From: Eurosta solidaginis
Taxonomy: Eukaryota > Arthropoda > Insecta > Diptera > Tephritidae
Direction: 5' to 3'
Assembly: GCF_040869045.1 (NCBI RefSeq)
Contig: NC_090323.1
Span: 151,920,426 to 151,984,425, forward strand
DNA length: 64,000 nucleotides
The translations under genes were made by a program, and so were the position numbers. Shown here one piece after another: positions 10,347-22,253 of the stretch (positions within the stretch are counted from its first letter, which is position 1; every line of letters starts with the position of its first letter). Below the pieces are notes generated by a model, which saw nothing but the letters and a program-made list of their open reading frames with translations, was not told the origin of the DNA and did not search any database.

Positions 10347-11700
10347 TGTGAGTGTATTAGTAAAACTATGAGCGTTTCTTGTAGGGAGATAAACTCCAGC
10401 AATCGGCCCAGTGAACACGAGATATGTTAGTAGTGAAGCTGTTAAGGTTAAGCGAGCGATAGTCAGGGAAGCTATATGTAGGAGGTAATGAATTATGCTG
10501 GTCAAAATCAAAATGAAACGAAAAAAAAAATAAATCATGGTCAGAGATAAATGATATTTGGTCAACTTTCAAAACAGAGGACGGATCGGTGACAAAGAAA
10601 TAATCAAGCAGACTAGGACAACAGTTATTCGCGAACCTTGTTGCTACTGATGAGATGACTAGAGAAAGACCAACACCAGACACATCGTCCAACAGACGGG
10701 AGCTATACATGTCACGACATAACATATTAACATTAAAGTCACCACACACAACGATATTAGCCGTGTTTTTTAACACGCGCGTATACGTTTCGTTTGCGCG
10801 TGTTAAAAAACGCCTATCTTCGCTTAGATAATGCTTAGGAGACCCATCTAGCGGCTGTGGTTAAACAACTAGCTACAGCAACAGGGTGTACCGAAAAGCG
10901 GAGACGCAACGCTCTGATGGCCATAGGGTATAACATATAGCTGAGTCAGTTGCGATGAATTGTGGACACACATAGAATACATAGAATTAGTGTAGAGGGT
11001 GAAACAAAGACACATATTTCAGTTACATCTGAGTATAATGCGTATTGAAATTTAGTAGGACACAATTTATGCGCAGCAATTTCAGAGGTGTATTTATAGT
11101 TTGTCGACTAGCAGTCAATATAAAGTTTAAGCGTAAACGGATATACGCGTGTTAAAAAACACGGCTATTATCAAAGTCAACTGTGAATGCAGATAGCATG
11201 CTACAATAATCACTTGCACTAGAACACCTATTAGGATTATACACATGACACAAGGATTTTTGACGCAAAACTAGACACTTCAATAAGTACAAACTCAGTT
11301 GTACTCTCAACGGAATGGGAAACTATGCGAGTCTTCAGATGAGATTTCCAGTACACCGCCACTCCTCCACCCTTTCTATTAAGTCTATCATTTCGATATA
11401 ATTTATAGCCCTCTATTTCAAAGTGGGCGTCTCTTACAACATGTCTAAACCAGGTCTCTGATACGCAAATATAATAATAATAAATACATTTTCATGCGAT
11501 TCTGTAAATTATTGTGCACATTGTTTTGCTGAATGAGCGCTGAATGTAAAAGTCTTATGTCAGTGAGAAAATGTTCATTAAATGCCATGAAAACAAAAAA
11601 GTCATTCTGCAACATTGCATATGAGTTTTGAATGACACAATAGAGTACACTGGCTGCCAAGAAAGCTCACGAAGTTTTTATCAGTGAGTTTTTTTGTTCA
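10347..11700 (-). pseudogene. LINE endonuclease-domain remnant (jockey/CR1-like)
   Basis: Minus-strand frames show apurinic endonuclease features: GGGVAVYWKS near 11350, then VVCGDFNVNMLCRD and LLDYFFVTD followed by ISDHDL. They are interrupted by a 408 bp DNA element at 10759-11166, after which the frame resumes. It is related to, but distinct from, the LINE at 17995-21333. The 5' limit near 11700 is approximate. Confidence 0.6.
10759..11166. mobile_element. 408 bp inverted-repeat DNA element inserted in LINE
   Basis: The ends are AGCCGTGTTTTTTAACACGC and its near-perfect inverse, flanked by ATT on both sides (10756-10758 and 11167-11169). Removing it restores the endonuclease sequence. The interior has no transposase. 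A fragment of the same family lies at about 22985-23100, sharing ATTTCAGAGGTGTATTTA and TATAAAGTTTAAGCGTAAAC. Confidence 0.75.
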
Positions 11701-11747
11701 CAGTTTTGCTTTGCAGAATCAGAATTTCAAAGTTTACACAATTTCTT

Positions 11748-12285
11748 GGTAACGTTTTTCAAGACGGTGTACCACCTAATTTTTATCACTTTTATCAAAG
11801 GTGGTATCAAACGACTCGTCTCGACCTCCGCTTTTAGAATCCGAAAGCGGAAATCAAAAATTTTATTTCTGTCGAAAGTTATTTACAAAAAACCGTAAAT
11901 TGACCCCGAGAGGGTCCGAAATATGGGGCCCGGTTCATAGTTTTTTTTTTTTTTTTTGCATAGAACACTTTTCTGCGTTGGCGGCCTTCGGCCGCGCTTA
12001 TAAAAAATTATCCTGGGTGGATCCGACACCGGTTTGGGAATCAAAACTAAATACGCACAGAACACCTTTCTGCATTAGTGTGTGTGTGTGTACAACAAAT
12101 ATGGCAAAAAAACAACAACCACATAAAAATTTGAAACGATTTTTTGCTTATATCTTTTGACAGAAACAAAAATTTAAATTTTCGCTTTCGGATTCTTAAA
12201 ACGGAGATCGAGATGAGTGTTTTGATACTACCTTTGATAATTTTTGATAAAAATTAGGTGGTGCACCGTCTTGAAAAACGTTACC
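11748..12285. mobile_element. 538 bp MITE with ~120 bp inverted repeats, 8 bp duplication
   Basis: It begins GGTAACGTTTTTCAAGACGG and ends with the inverse. The arms match over roughly 120 bp. The flanks AATTTCTT and AATTTCTC agree at seven of eight bases. The interior has a G+C-rich palindrome (GGCGGCCTTCGGCCGC) and no transposase. The same family is at 23406-24223, and a diverged relative with GGTAA ends is at 48767-49277. Confidence 0.85.
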
Positions 12286-12671
12286 AATTTCTCGTGTACA
12301 CCTTAAAACCCACAGTTAGCGACATATAACAAGATTATCTTAATTTCAGTTCTTAAAACCTGCTTTACGTGTAACTAGTGACAAATTATGTAATGTGTCT
12401 ACTAAAAATTATAGATTTTTCTCAAATTTCTCGTTTTTTTTATCAAATTGAAAAAAACAAATTGAAACAGGACCAAGAAAAAAATAATTGAAATTTTACA
12501 TGCGGCATGTCTTTATTTTAGAAAAGAGTAATCGATTTTTTGTTTCAACGATAAGTTTCTACCTGGCAGTTCGGTTGAGCGGGAAAATCGCTGATCTTGC
12601 TAGAAAATTATTTTGTAAACAAAGCAAAAAAAAAATTATTATTTTGCGCATAACATAATTATTTAACTTAA
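12286..12671 (+). promoter_or_regulatory. Upstream region and presumed 5' UTR of Claspin
   Basis: This AT-rich sequence lies between the MITE and the Claspin start codon. No TATA box is evident. An AATCGAT near 12530 is part of a DRE-like octamer, seen at many fly replication genes, but it is incomplete and may be chance. The promoter position is inferred only from the gene start. Confidence 0.3.
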
Positions 12672-12734
12672 ATGGATCTGAGCAAAAGTGATGAAACCAA
12701 AAAGGCAGACACACCAAATAACATGAGAATCAGG
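12672..12734 (+). CDS. Claspin: Claspin exon 1 (21 codons)
   Basis: The ATG begins MDLSKSDETKKADTPNNMRI and ends at AGG before the donor GTATGT, in phase 0. The acceptor at 12821 continues in frame with DMENNYH. It is the first ATG upstream of a consistent splice, so I chose it over the internal ATG at 12825. Confidence 0.75.
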
Positions 12735-15700
12735 GTATGTTATATGTTGATGTAAATTAAATTTTGATTTGATGTTACCAAAACAGCGAGTAAAGTAATT
12801 TTTTTTTTCTAATTACATCAGGATATGGAAAACAATTACCATGCAACAGACTATGTGACTGCACATAGTAGTAGTTTCGATAACAATAAAGGTCAAATTG
12901 ATTTTTCGAATGCTATGGAAGAAGAAATGCACCTAGATTATGATGGACTTTCGGATGACAACTTGAACGATACTGTAAATGCCAATGAAAAGCAAGCTAA
13001 TGAGAGTTCTAATGACGAGGAGATTCATCTGAACTATGACGGAGTATCGGATGATACTTTCAATGATAGTAAAAATAGTAGTAAAGGGGAAAATAGCTTG
13101 AACCGAGATGGAAATTGTAGTGAAACTATTCAAGGTGTTGAAGATAAAAGCAGACAGGAATTCGATGATAATAAAGAAGAAATTATACTGACACAAGATA
13201 CTGAATGTCGCGGTGGTGATGACAATGAATGTACAAATAGTTTTGTTATTAATGAAAATGAAGAGACAAGGAGTCAGGATACTGAACAAAAGAATAGTCT
13301 GAAGCACGATGTACACGAAGAAACTAGGCTGGTCCAAGATAGTAATTCAGATGAAAAATATCATGTAAGTTACATTAGGCCACATGTTTAACATAAGTAG
13401 CTCAGACACACATACATGCATTTCGTACACCTAAATTTTTTTAAACGGTTAATCTTCTGAAAAGTAAAAGTAGTATCATTTCACCTAACCAAATAATGGA
13501 GATATAATTGATTAGCTTTCCTCAGATCTAGATGTGCTACAAAAGCATTAATAATAGATAATAAGAGATCAAAAAAAAAAAAAAATTTGTTTTTCTGAAA
13601 ATATTAAGGTTAAACCGGACCGATTTGAAACGTCCTATAAAACACCGCTGAAAGGTTTAGATAGTGGTTAGTCCGAGATTTATTAATCAATATATACATT
13701 CATAAATATAAATAACCAGTTGTCTTATTAGCGATCCATTCAAAAAAATAAGCACGAAATACAAAGTCAACAACAGCGCTTGCAGAGAGAAGCACAGTTC
13801 AGGTATAGGCGCAATGATTATTAAATATATATTTCTCATTATATAAATTATTATTTTATATAGTATACCATATCACAAACCTAAGAAGTACACACTTAAA
13901 GAATTCCTCAATCGCCGTACTATTATGAGACCAGCCAAAATCACAGAAGCATCTTCTGATCTGGATAAGCTTAGGAAATCACGAAATTTAAAAATGACAA
14001 AGGAAGAATTGGAAGTTTACTCGTAAGTTATGAAAGAATTTTATTTTATTAATACTAGAAAACATTTTCTTACAACAAGAATTGGACGCAAACATGCTTA
14101 ATTTTTTTTAGCAAACTAATGGATGACAGAGCCAAAGAAGCATCTGAATTTTTCAAAGCTGAAAACTCCGACGATCATAACGAAAAAACGGTTATTGAAA
14201 GTGGTGACGATCTAATCGAACAGAGTAATGAAAATATAGCAACAAACAACGAAAGTATAGAGCAATCAAATACAAATACAAATGTTATAATAACAGAAGT
14301 TTTAGAGCTGCCGAAACTGGATTTAAGAAATGTAGCTACAGACTTAAATTTAAAAGAAATCGTTCAAAAATCACTATCACCTCAAGCAAAGAAAATATTT
14401 CCATTGGATACCAGTGGGGGTATTTCCTCTGATATTCTTAAGACTAGCCCAGTTTTGAATAAAAATGTAGATATTACCATTGATTTATTTTCAACTGAAG
14501 ATAAAACGCTAAAGTCCTTAAGTAGAGCTAATAGTTTGTTAGAAAGGCTTATGAAAGCAAACAATTTTAGACCTAAACCAAAAGAGGATGTGAGGTGAGT
14601 AAATACTTAAAATAATTTATTTGTAGGTACCTAATACACATTTGCACATTCTTAATTACAGCAGTTTACTCAGTCCAAAATGTAGTACGAAATCGCTTAT
14701 TGAAAAATCAGATCCTAGTTCAAATAAAAAACCTGGAGAAACATTTTTACAGCTGAAAGGTAACTTAAAGTCACTTATCTTACAAAAACGTCGAGAAGAA
14801 GTAATGAAGAAACAGAAGGAAGATAACGACAAGAAAAGGCTTGAAGATGAAGATGAGGATTATGATGAGCTAGACGACGCAATAAACGAGGAAGAGCTAG
14901 ACGATGAAGTAGTAGTAAGGTTTTTAAATAAAATGTTTTCTTTGCTACAAGTAAGTGTGTACTAAATAATTTATTTTTTTCTATAGCCCACGAGTAGTGA
15001 AAATTCGGATTCTGAATCAGATGTTGAATATGCACATGAATTGGATAATGAAAATGGCGATAATGTGCTTTCAATGGATGAAAGCCAAAATATTCCAGCA
15101 GCGCAAGTAAAATCAGAAGAAACTGATATCGAGCAGCAGCGAATAGGATCGGAAGTGTCTTTTAACGAGTCACACAGCGAGCATCCTCAGTCTCTTGGTG
15201 CGCCTTTACCAATTAGTCAAATACCTACAACACCAATAGCTAACCAAGAAGAGGAAACCGACCAATTAATAAATTTATGTTCTGGTACATTTGAAACTCA
15301 AACTGTTGATGTTATCACTCAGCCTGCAACTGTTATCACTCAGCCTGCAACTGTTATCGCCACCGAAGACGACATAGCTATTAATAACAGAATAATTTCA
15401 TCATCAGACGAAGAAAATTCTCCACTTTCTAACAACAAAAAATCAAGAAAAAAAAGATATACTAAAAAGATAAAGAAATCTAAAATGAAATTAGGTTTCT
15501 CTGATGATGAGGACGATGATGATGAAGATAAAGACGATAAGTCGGACGAGGAAACAGATGTGGGGAACGTTGAAGAGTACGAGCCTGATGATAATCTTCC
15601 TGCAACGTATATCGATTATGATTCAGAAGAAAATGAAATAACAGTTGAATTGACTAAAGAGGATTGCTTGAAGCGTGCTGAAAATTTTGTTGAAAAAGAG

Positions 15701-18700
15701 GCAGAATTATCAGATTCTGAATGGGGAAGCGCAGATGAAGATGAAAAAAACTTGGATCAATACGATATAGAGCTGGGAGACGAAGATGAATTTGATAAAG
15801 AGGAAGTGAGAGAGCAATTGGAAAAGATTCATGCGTGAGTAAACTATTAAAACACATTTTTGGAAAAGAAAATTAGTTTTATGATAACTTTGGGTAATCA
15901 AACTTCTTAATACATATTAAGGGGTTATACTTATAGGGTCGCTTATGCATAAAATGTTTTTTCCTTTAAATAAATTTCAGTCGTAAAATGTTGGATGAGG
16001 ATATTCGACAAGTGAATAAATTGCAAGAAATTCTCTTCGAAGATGAAGAAGATGAGTCAGCTAAACGACAACGTAAATTCAGATGGAAAAATTTCGATAC
16101 CACCTTTAACATCGATATAAGTCAAAATCCATTAACAGATCTCAAACCGGAAGATGGTAGCGATGATGAAAATGAGCATTTATGGCGTAAAATACGATAT
16201 GAAAGAGAGCAAGCAATCAAAAATAATTCTGTAAACGAGGTACATACGTGTTCTAATAAAATGCAAACCAATATCCAAAATGTGATAAATAAATTTTATT
16301 TAACAGATTTCTTTAGAAGCAAGCACTTCAATAACAACAGCCAAATCATTAAGTGATATGAAAAATTTGACAATTTTGAATATGTCGACAAAATCGAAGA
16401 TAAGTCAAAAAGAAGAAAAAGAGAAATCACCATTTTTGATATCAAAGGAACTGATTAAATGTGAAAATATAAAAGCCAGAAGCTCGTTTCTATTGAGAAA
16501 TAAAAAGGCACTAACAAAGACAATTTGTTCTGTTAAAAATGGCAATCAAGATGTAAATACATCTCCGGATAAAATTGGTGTCAAAGCCATAAATCCCAGC
16601 AAATTTGTGTTTACTACGTTATCACTTGAGGAGCATGAGGTATATTTGCACGTTCATAAACAATCATGGTTAGGTTAATACAAAAAAGACGCTGAACAAC
16701 AAATTTATAATTTTACAGTCGAAATAAAAACCATTTTTTTAACGTTCACTTCGGCAATGACTTCAAAAAGTTGCATAACTCAGTTTTTATTGGTTCAAAC
16801 ACCTTAAAATGTTTTCTGGGGTGTATTTTATTATATTAAAATGAAATCTGTGAAAAGCGCAGATTCGAAAAATCTGTTAGTTTGTAAATCAGCCTAAGTA
16901 GAAACACCTCAGTAGGACAGATAAGAAAAAATCTTGTTATCCATCCGCAGAAGCAATGAAAATATATAACTTTGTATAAGGAACTGCCAACACAACCAAT
17001 TTTGGGAAACAGTAAACCATAGTGGGGAAAGGTAACACTGGGCAAAGAGTTAAAATAGCGTTAAATGCAAACTACTGCCAAATTTCACCCCAATAGCTAA
17101 CCCCTTTTCGAAATACCATAGCGAATTCATACAAAAAAGTGTATATAACAAGTAAGGAAGGCTAAGTTCGGGTGTAACCGAACATTACATACTCAGCTGA
17201 GAGCTTTGGAGACAAAATAAGGGGAAATCACCATGTCGGAAAATGAACCTAGGGTAATCCTGGAATGTGTTTGTATGACATGGGTATCAAATGGAAGGTA
17301 TTAAAGAGTATTTTAATACCAAGATAAAGTGAGTCCAGATAAGTACATGAACAAAGTTTAGTAAAGATATATCGATTTTTATATTTATTTTTGTACTTTG
17401 TTGCACCGTATCATTACTGGAGTTGAATATTGACATAATTTACTTATATACTGTAAAGATATTCAATTTTTTGTTAAATTTTACTTTTAAACTATTTTTT
17501 TTAAAAAGTGGGCGTGTTCTTCCGATTTTGCTAATTTTTATTTAGCACATATATAGTAATAGTAGTAACGTTCCTGCCAAATTTCATCATGATATCTTCA
17601 ACGACTGCCAATTTACAGCTTGCAAAACTTTTAAATTACCTTCTTTTAGAAGTGGGCGGCGCCACGCCCATTATCCAAAATTTTACTAATTTTCTATTTT
17701 TCGTCATAAGGTCAACCCACCCACCAAGTTCCATCGCTTTATCCGTCTTTGGTAATGAATTATCGCATTTTTTCTGTTTTTCGAAATTTTCGATATCGAA
17801 AAAGTGGGCGTGGTTATAGTCCGATAGATAGTCCAGGAACCCACATACCAAATTTCATCAAGATACCTAAATAATATACTCAAGTTATCGTGTTAACGGA
17901 CAGACGGACGGACGGACATGGCTCAATCAAATTTTTTTTCGATACTGATGATTTTGATATATGGAAGTCTATATGTATCTATCTCGATTCCTTTCATGTT
18001 TCATGTTTATTTGAAAATTTGTTCCTGGCACAACAATTTTGACAAATTATTTAACAGTGCTAGTCATGAATAGCATGAGCTATAAAAATTGAACATTTAT
18101 AATAATAAATTAAATTAATCAAATTAAATTAAATATAACAGATAATAGTTAAATAAAGAAAAGTAATTAATAAATATTAAAAGACAGCAGTAGTGATGAT
18201 AACCTTTGGCTAATTATAGATAGAATAGTATCTAACAAATAAAGACAGAGAAAGGAAAAGGGACTTAGAAATGAACATTTTCAACAAGTTGAGATCCAGT
18301 TTTAGAGTCGTTAAAAAATGATGTTGGCTCTTTTTTGAAGTGCAGAGCATTACTTAAGAGTCGGAGACTTGTAGGTTGGGAGTTTCAAAGACGTGTTACA
18401 GTAACAAAGAATTGGCGTTCAGAGGTTAGCGTGCGGTATCTAATGTGCGTAAGAAGAAGCACCGATCTTGATGATTGCAAAAAATAAGCTTACGATATAG
18501 ATAGTCAGGTTCCTTCGTGTGTATCAATTTATGTAGGAAGGACAGTGTTTTGACTTTTAAAAGATGTTCGAAGGAAATGTATAGCAACCTTTCAGCATGT
18601 TGTGATACGTGATCAAGTCTTTTCAACCCATAAACATATCTAGCAATGTTGTTGTCTCCGTATCTACGTATTCTATAACGGAATTGTCAAACAGTACATT

Positions 18701-21700
18701 CTCTAAATCATTAGTGGGAAAATACCTTCTATGAATAACAATACATTTTGACTTATTCGGGTTTATACATAAGCCACTCATAGTAGCTCATGAAAATATT
18801 TGATTCAAATCGTGGTTTAAGTTACCTATGCACAAGCTAGTTTGATCACGAGGACAACACGTATACAACTGCACATCATCAGCGTAGATATCAACATTAC
18901 AATACTTAAGGACATCGGGTAAGTCATTGATATACAGAACAAATAACAGATGACCCAGGATGGAGCCTTGAGGGACGCCTCTTAAGGCATGTAGGAAGTC
19001 AGACTTTTTACCATCTATACATACTGCTTGAGTTCTATCGCCAAGATATGTGATCATAAGGGCAACTGCATTACCAGAGAAGTTAAATAAGTTTTCCAGC
19101 TTCCTACAGAGCAGAGTATGGTCTACAGAATCAAAAGCTTTAGAGTGGTCAAGAAGTATTAAGAAGGCAATTCGCCCACGAATTTCTTCTGTCACAGATA
19201 ATAGTGCCTTTGCACAGCTTCGCTTTGACCTAAAACCGGACTGACTGTCTGACAGGAGCTTGTATTCATGTACATATGATACGATTTGCCCATGTAGAAT
19301 ACGTTCAACGACCTTAAAGAGGAAAGGGAGTATGGCTATTGGTCGATACTCATTATTTTGTTTGAGGATAGGAATAAATTTTGCAGCTTTCCAGTATATT
19401 GGGAAGATACCGGTCGTCAAAATTGAGTTGACCAATTAAGTAATGTGGGGAAGGATTTTGGGAAGAATGACTTTTAAAAACTTTGAACATATACCATCAA
19501 ACCCCATTGCGTTAGACTTCACAGAAAGTATGGCTTGGACAACATAACAATTGTAGACACAAACTCAAAAGGGCTAGTGTCAACGTTAACACGCACGGAG
19601 TAGTTATCAACACACACATTGTCGGCTGATTTTGGTAGTCTTACAATAGTATTATTTATTTCGTTGATGTCAACATCAGGGGGATGAGACAAGTCACTTT
19701 TGGGCTTTCCAATTCCTATTTGTTTGATTTTGTTGCATTTTTCTTTTGTATTCAAAGCAGAACTCAACTTATACTTAAAATAATTTGCCTTGGCCAACCT
19801 TATGGCTTTGTTTGCAGTAAGCCGAGCTGTTTTAAGGCAGCTATGCGCTTCGACTGTTTAGTACCTTTTCCATCGTGAGTATGCTTGGTTACGAAGGTGG
19901 ATTAGGTGTTTAATGTAACATTGAACCAAGGGCTAATTATTGTATTTAGGTGTTTTTATTTTTAGTGGAACGTGATCATCGAACAACTTATTTATGCTAT
20001 CCTGCAGAAACTTTGTCTGGTCATCAACCGATATTAACGTACAAATAAGGCTCCATTCAACCAACTCTACGGACTCAGCAAGAGAATAATAATCTATAAT
20101 TCTGTAATCGCGATACGTGAACGAACTTGGCCTACATGATGTTTGGAAGTTGTAATTTAGGAATATCAGGTCGTGTTTTGAGAAGCTGGAGGCGGATAGT
20201 TGCGTGTAGTGAATCATTTTATGAAGATCATTGACAAAAAATAAATCTAATAGAGAAGAATTAGTATTTGTGAAATGCGTTGGTATAGCACAGTTAGTGG
20301 GAAAATGTCCCAGAGATTCCATTCTTTTTTTTAAACTGGTATCCACCAGTAGGTTACTATTAACATGATAGCGATGATAATATTGTCATAATCTATTAGT
20401 AACGATTGTAGAAATTCAATAAACGCGGAAAAGTTTACTAGTCGATTCGGTCTGTATGTACAGCCAATAAGAAGCCTACAATTATTCTCAGAAAACACAT
20501 GAACAAACACATATTCCACAGGATCACCTATACTAGAACAACAACAACAACAGGACATATTACTTTTTACATATATAGCAACACCACCACCATGACCACT
20601 TCTATCCATTTATCTTCACCATTTCATTTTTATGAAACGAAGAAAACCATGTTTCTGAAACATATATGATATCAATATAGGAGCCTTCTGACATAAACCT
20701 CAACTCGTCAAGCTTTTTATAAAAGCTTTGCGCATTGATATGAACAACTTTCAGACATTTGGCTTTTTTGCTGACTATGCGCAACAAAGTAGATAGACAG
20801 TCTTTGGAACTCGGGGACTCGCTATCGGGACCAACATTATAAAAATAATAAGTGAATGATTTGCACTGAATTTGGCTAACAGCATAATTAAAGATTTTGT
20901 GATGTTGTAGGCGGAAAAAAAGACAGAGAAGGAATAGATTAGAAGAGAGCAAAGAGAAATATTTATTGCAGAAAAACTTATTGTAATGTTCGCTTTCTTA
21001 TATTAAATAAATATAGATATCTCAACTCCTGATGATGCCAAGGAAATTTGGCGAAACGTTGAGTTATAAGGTGGAATAAGTCTCTTTTATTCGCACTATC
21101 AACAATTAGATCAGAAAAGCTTATAAAAATTAAAAAATCTGCATGCCAAACAAACTGATCGGTAACAAAAATCTTGTAGAAATATTTATTATTAGGAGGC
21201 TGTTAGTTAGGCTCTTGGTGGCCCTCCAGGGCGTTGTTCGCAACCGGCGTGTCGTCTTCATGAAAGGAAGTATTGTTTTCCGGGTCCAGACTGTCGAGAA
21301 AACTCAGGCTGGGAACTGCCTCGGGTCGGTCGGTTTATACCTGTACCACCAACCGTTATCCAATCAAAGTTAATATACTCTGTGTGCAAAGCACGATGAT
21401 TATAAAAAAATATATGGTAATCCTAGGCAGCAAAAGAAAACCATGATGAAATGCAAACTTTCTATGAGGTGAATATAATTTAAGGTAGGAAGTTGTTTCG
21501 CCAGGAAGTTGCTGAAAATGCCGTTTTATTCTTTATTTCCTTTGGACTAAAATTGTGTTTCTTCGCGGATTAATAAATAAAATCAAAAACAAAAAAAACT
21601 CAAATCCGAAAATCCTGCTTATTAAATAGTTAAATAGAAAGCGTCGTTTATAAAAAATGAACAAAGCTGGATTAAATTCAAATAACATTTTGTTTGACGA

Positions 21701-21939
21701 AGTCACCGTCGAATAAATTTTAAACCACAAGATTTCGATTATATCGCTATCTCTTTTCTATTATCAACATAATCGTCACCTTATCCTATTAGTTGTAATA
21801 TGTATAATTGTATTTTATTTTACAGACTTTAAAAAGAAAAGCGGATGACGCAAATGCTGGCGGCATTGATATAAAAATAACAAAGCGACTTAAAAGCGAA
21901 ACAAAGAAAGCTGAATATTTAATAGATAAACTATTGTAA
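12672..21939 (+). CDS. Claspin: Claspin, DNA-replication checkpoint mediator (10 exons)
   Basis: Exons: 12672-12734, 12822-13364, 13732-13802, 13864-14022, 14112-14594, 14662-14914, 14987-15834, 15981-16239, 16307-16639, 21826-21939. Every intron is GT..AG, the phases agree, and the sum is 3126 bp (1041 aa plus stop). The protein is highly acidic. Claspin-like landmarks are QRLQREAQFSIPYHKPKKYT across exons 3-4, a lysine/arginine-rich helix with KPGETFLQLKGNLKSLI, VEKEAELSDSEWGS followed by an acidic run and EKIHARKMLDED, and the Mrc1/Claspin signature QRKFRWKN near residue 838. The short basic tail (KRKADD..KITKRLKSETKK) looks like a nuclear signal. In the family, Claspin travels with the replication fork and helps ATR activate Chk1 (grapes in flies). 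At 1041 aa it is shorter than the human protein. Intron 9 (5.2 kb) contains the transposons. Confidence 0.9.
13732..13802 (+). CDS. Claspin: Claspin exon 3 (short)
   Basis: The exon encodes RSIQKNKHEIQSQQQRLQRE and three further residues, ending in phase 2 so that the codon completes in exon 4 (QFSIPYH). It is required: splicing exon 2 straight to exon 4 would meet a stop, whereas this exon restores the frame and completes a conserved Claspin motif. Confidence 0.85.
13864..14022 (+). CDS. Claspin: Claspin exon 4
   Basis: The frame reads PYHKPKKYTLKEFLNRRTIM and then KITEASSDLDKLRKSRNLKM, matching the conserved Claspin region after the QRL motif. Borders are TATATAG and GTAAGT, and both phases fit the neighbouring exons. 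Confidence 0.88.
16640..17147. other. Start of Claspin intron 9, nothing recognised
   Basis: This is AT-rich intronic sequence between the exon 9 donor and the first dispersed repeat. I see no exon, RNA or repeat in it. Confidence 0.5.
18788..19435 (-). pseudogene. LINE reverse transcriptase fragment
   Basis: This is an open stretch of 215 codons covering RT motifs from the fingers to just past the YADD box ([18 protein letters not shown]). It is cut by a stop after [11 protein letters not shown], whereas the homologous copy at 25967-27331 continues. RT residues are intact, but both flanks are broken. Confidence 0.85.
21021..21063 (+). other. Hammerhead-core-like RNA motif in a LINE 5' region
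   Basis: The order is CTCAAC, TC, CTGATGA, hairpin GCCAA..TTGGC, GAAAC, GTTGAG, with CTCAAC pairing to GTTGAG. It fits the hammerhead core with stem I absent. It is antisense to the LINE at 17995-21333. Function unknown. Confidence 0.4.
21411..21825. other. End of Claspin intron 9, nothing recognised
   Basis: This unannotated intronic sequence runs to the exon 10 acceptor, with a pyrimidine-rich run just before TTTTACAG. No repeat or RNA gene is recognised. Confidence 0.5.
21826..21939 (+). CDS. Claspin: Claspin exon 10 (last 37 codons and stop)
   Basis: After the acceptor TTTTACAG the frame gives TLKRKADDANAGGIDIKITK and a basic end finishing LIDKLL. It is phase 0, as exon 9 requires. It lies 5.2 kb from exon 9, just beyond the nested transposons. 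If intron 9 were retained, the protein would instead end after 12 unrelated residues. Confidence 0.82.
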   Translation, partial: TLKRKADDANAGGIDIKITKRLKSETKKAEYLIDKLL

Positions 21940-21989
21940 ACTATTTTAAGTTGACTGCCAATTTTATTTAATGTAAGAACATAAGAAAA

Positions 21990-21995
21990 AATAAA
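21990..21995 (+). terminator. Claspin polyadenylation signal AATAAA
   Basis: The first AATAAA after the Claspin stop lies 51 bp downstream of it. No other signal is seen before the MITE cluster at 22254, so the 3' UTR is probably short. Confidence 0.6.
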
Positions 21996-22253
21996 ATTAT
22001 AGCTTTTAAACATTTGTAGTCTCATTTTCTCTAGACTCATGTAAAAGTAAAAGTCGGTTGAAACATGAATGGGCAATTCATGGCACTTTAATTTGTTAAC
22101 CGCGAGCAAAAAAAACCTTTATTTCATTCTCGCCATTCGCGACAGCCGTTCTCACTGTCAGCAATCGTTTGACAGGTAGGTATGGCCATTGTAAATTTTA
22201 CATTTTATAGTAAACGATGGGTATGGCAATGGGGGAATACATAATGGGAGGAA

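Larger units (their letters stand above)
17995..21333 (-). mobile_element. Jockey-like LINE, decayed, nested in family A repeat
   Basis: The minus strand holds broken ORF2 pieces: endonuclease (DRSGHGGGVAIYVKSNMSC near 20600, SSLLDLFFVNDL and SKHDLIFLNYN near 20250) and reverse transcriptase at 18788-19435 ([50 protein letters not shown]). At least five frame changes or stops separate the pieces. The 3' end lies on the left and matches the tail of the + strand copy at 25962-27682. There is no intact ORF1. An antisense hammerhead-core-like structure lies at 21021-21063. Confidence 0.85.
17148..21410 (+). mobile_element. Fly dispersed repeat, family A, split by a LINE
   Basis: It opens with AACAAGTAAGGAAGGCTAAG and GTAACCGAACATTACATACTC. 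It carries the stretch with GACGGACGGACGGACATGGC and TCTATCTCGATTCCTTT, then breaks at 17994. The expected continuation, TTATACCTGTACCACCAACC to TTAATATACTCTGTG, resumes at about 21334. Comparison with the unbroken copy at 60521-62366 shows that 17995-21333 is an insertion. Near its two ends the family has short inverted ATACTCAGYTGAG sequences. There is no coding capacity. The class (TIR element or Helitron-like) is undecided. Confidence 0.8.

Noticed and set aside
12825..13391. Claspin exon 2 as a separate 188-codon gene starting at the ATG at 12825
   Set aside because: An upstream exon with ATG splices in phase, and the 3' end reads through a GTAAGT donor into intron.
13803..13863. Skipping of Claspin exon 3 as the main form
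   Set aside because: Exon 2 to exon 4 would be out of frame and stop within a few codons.
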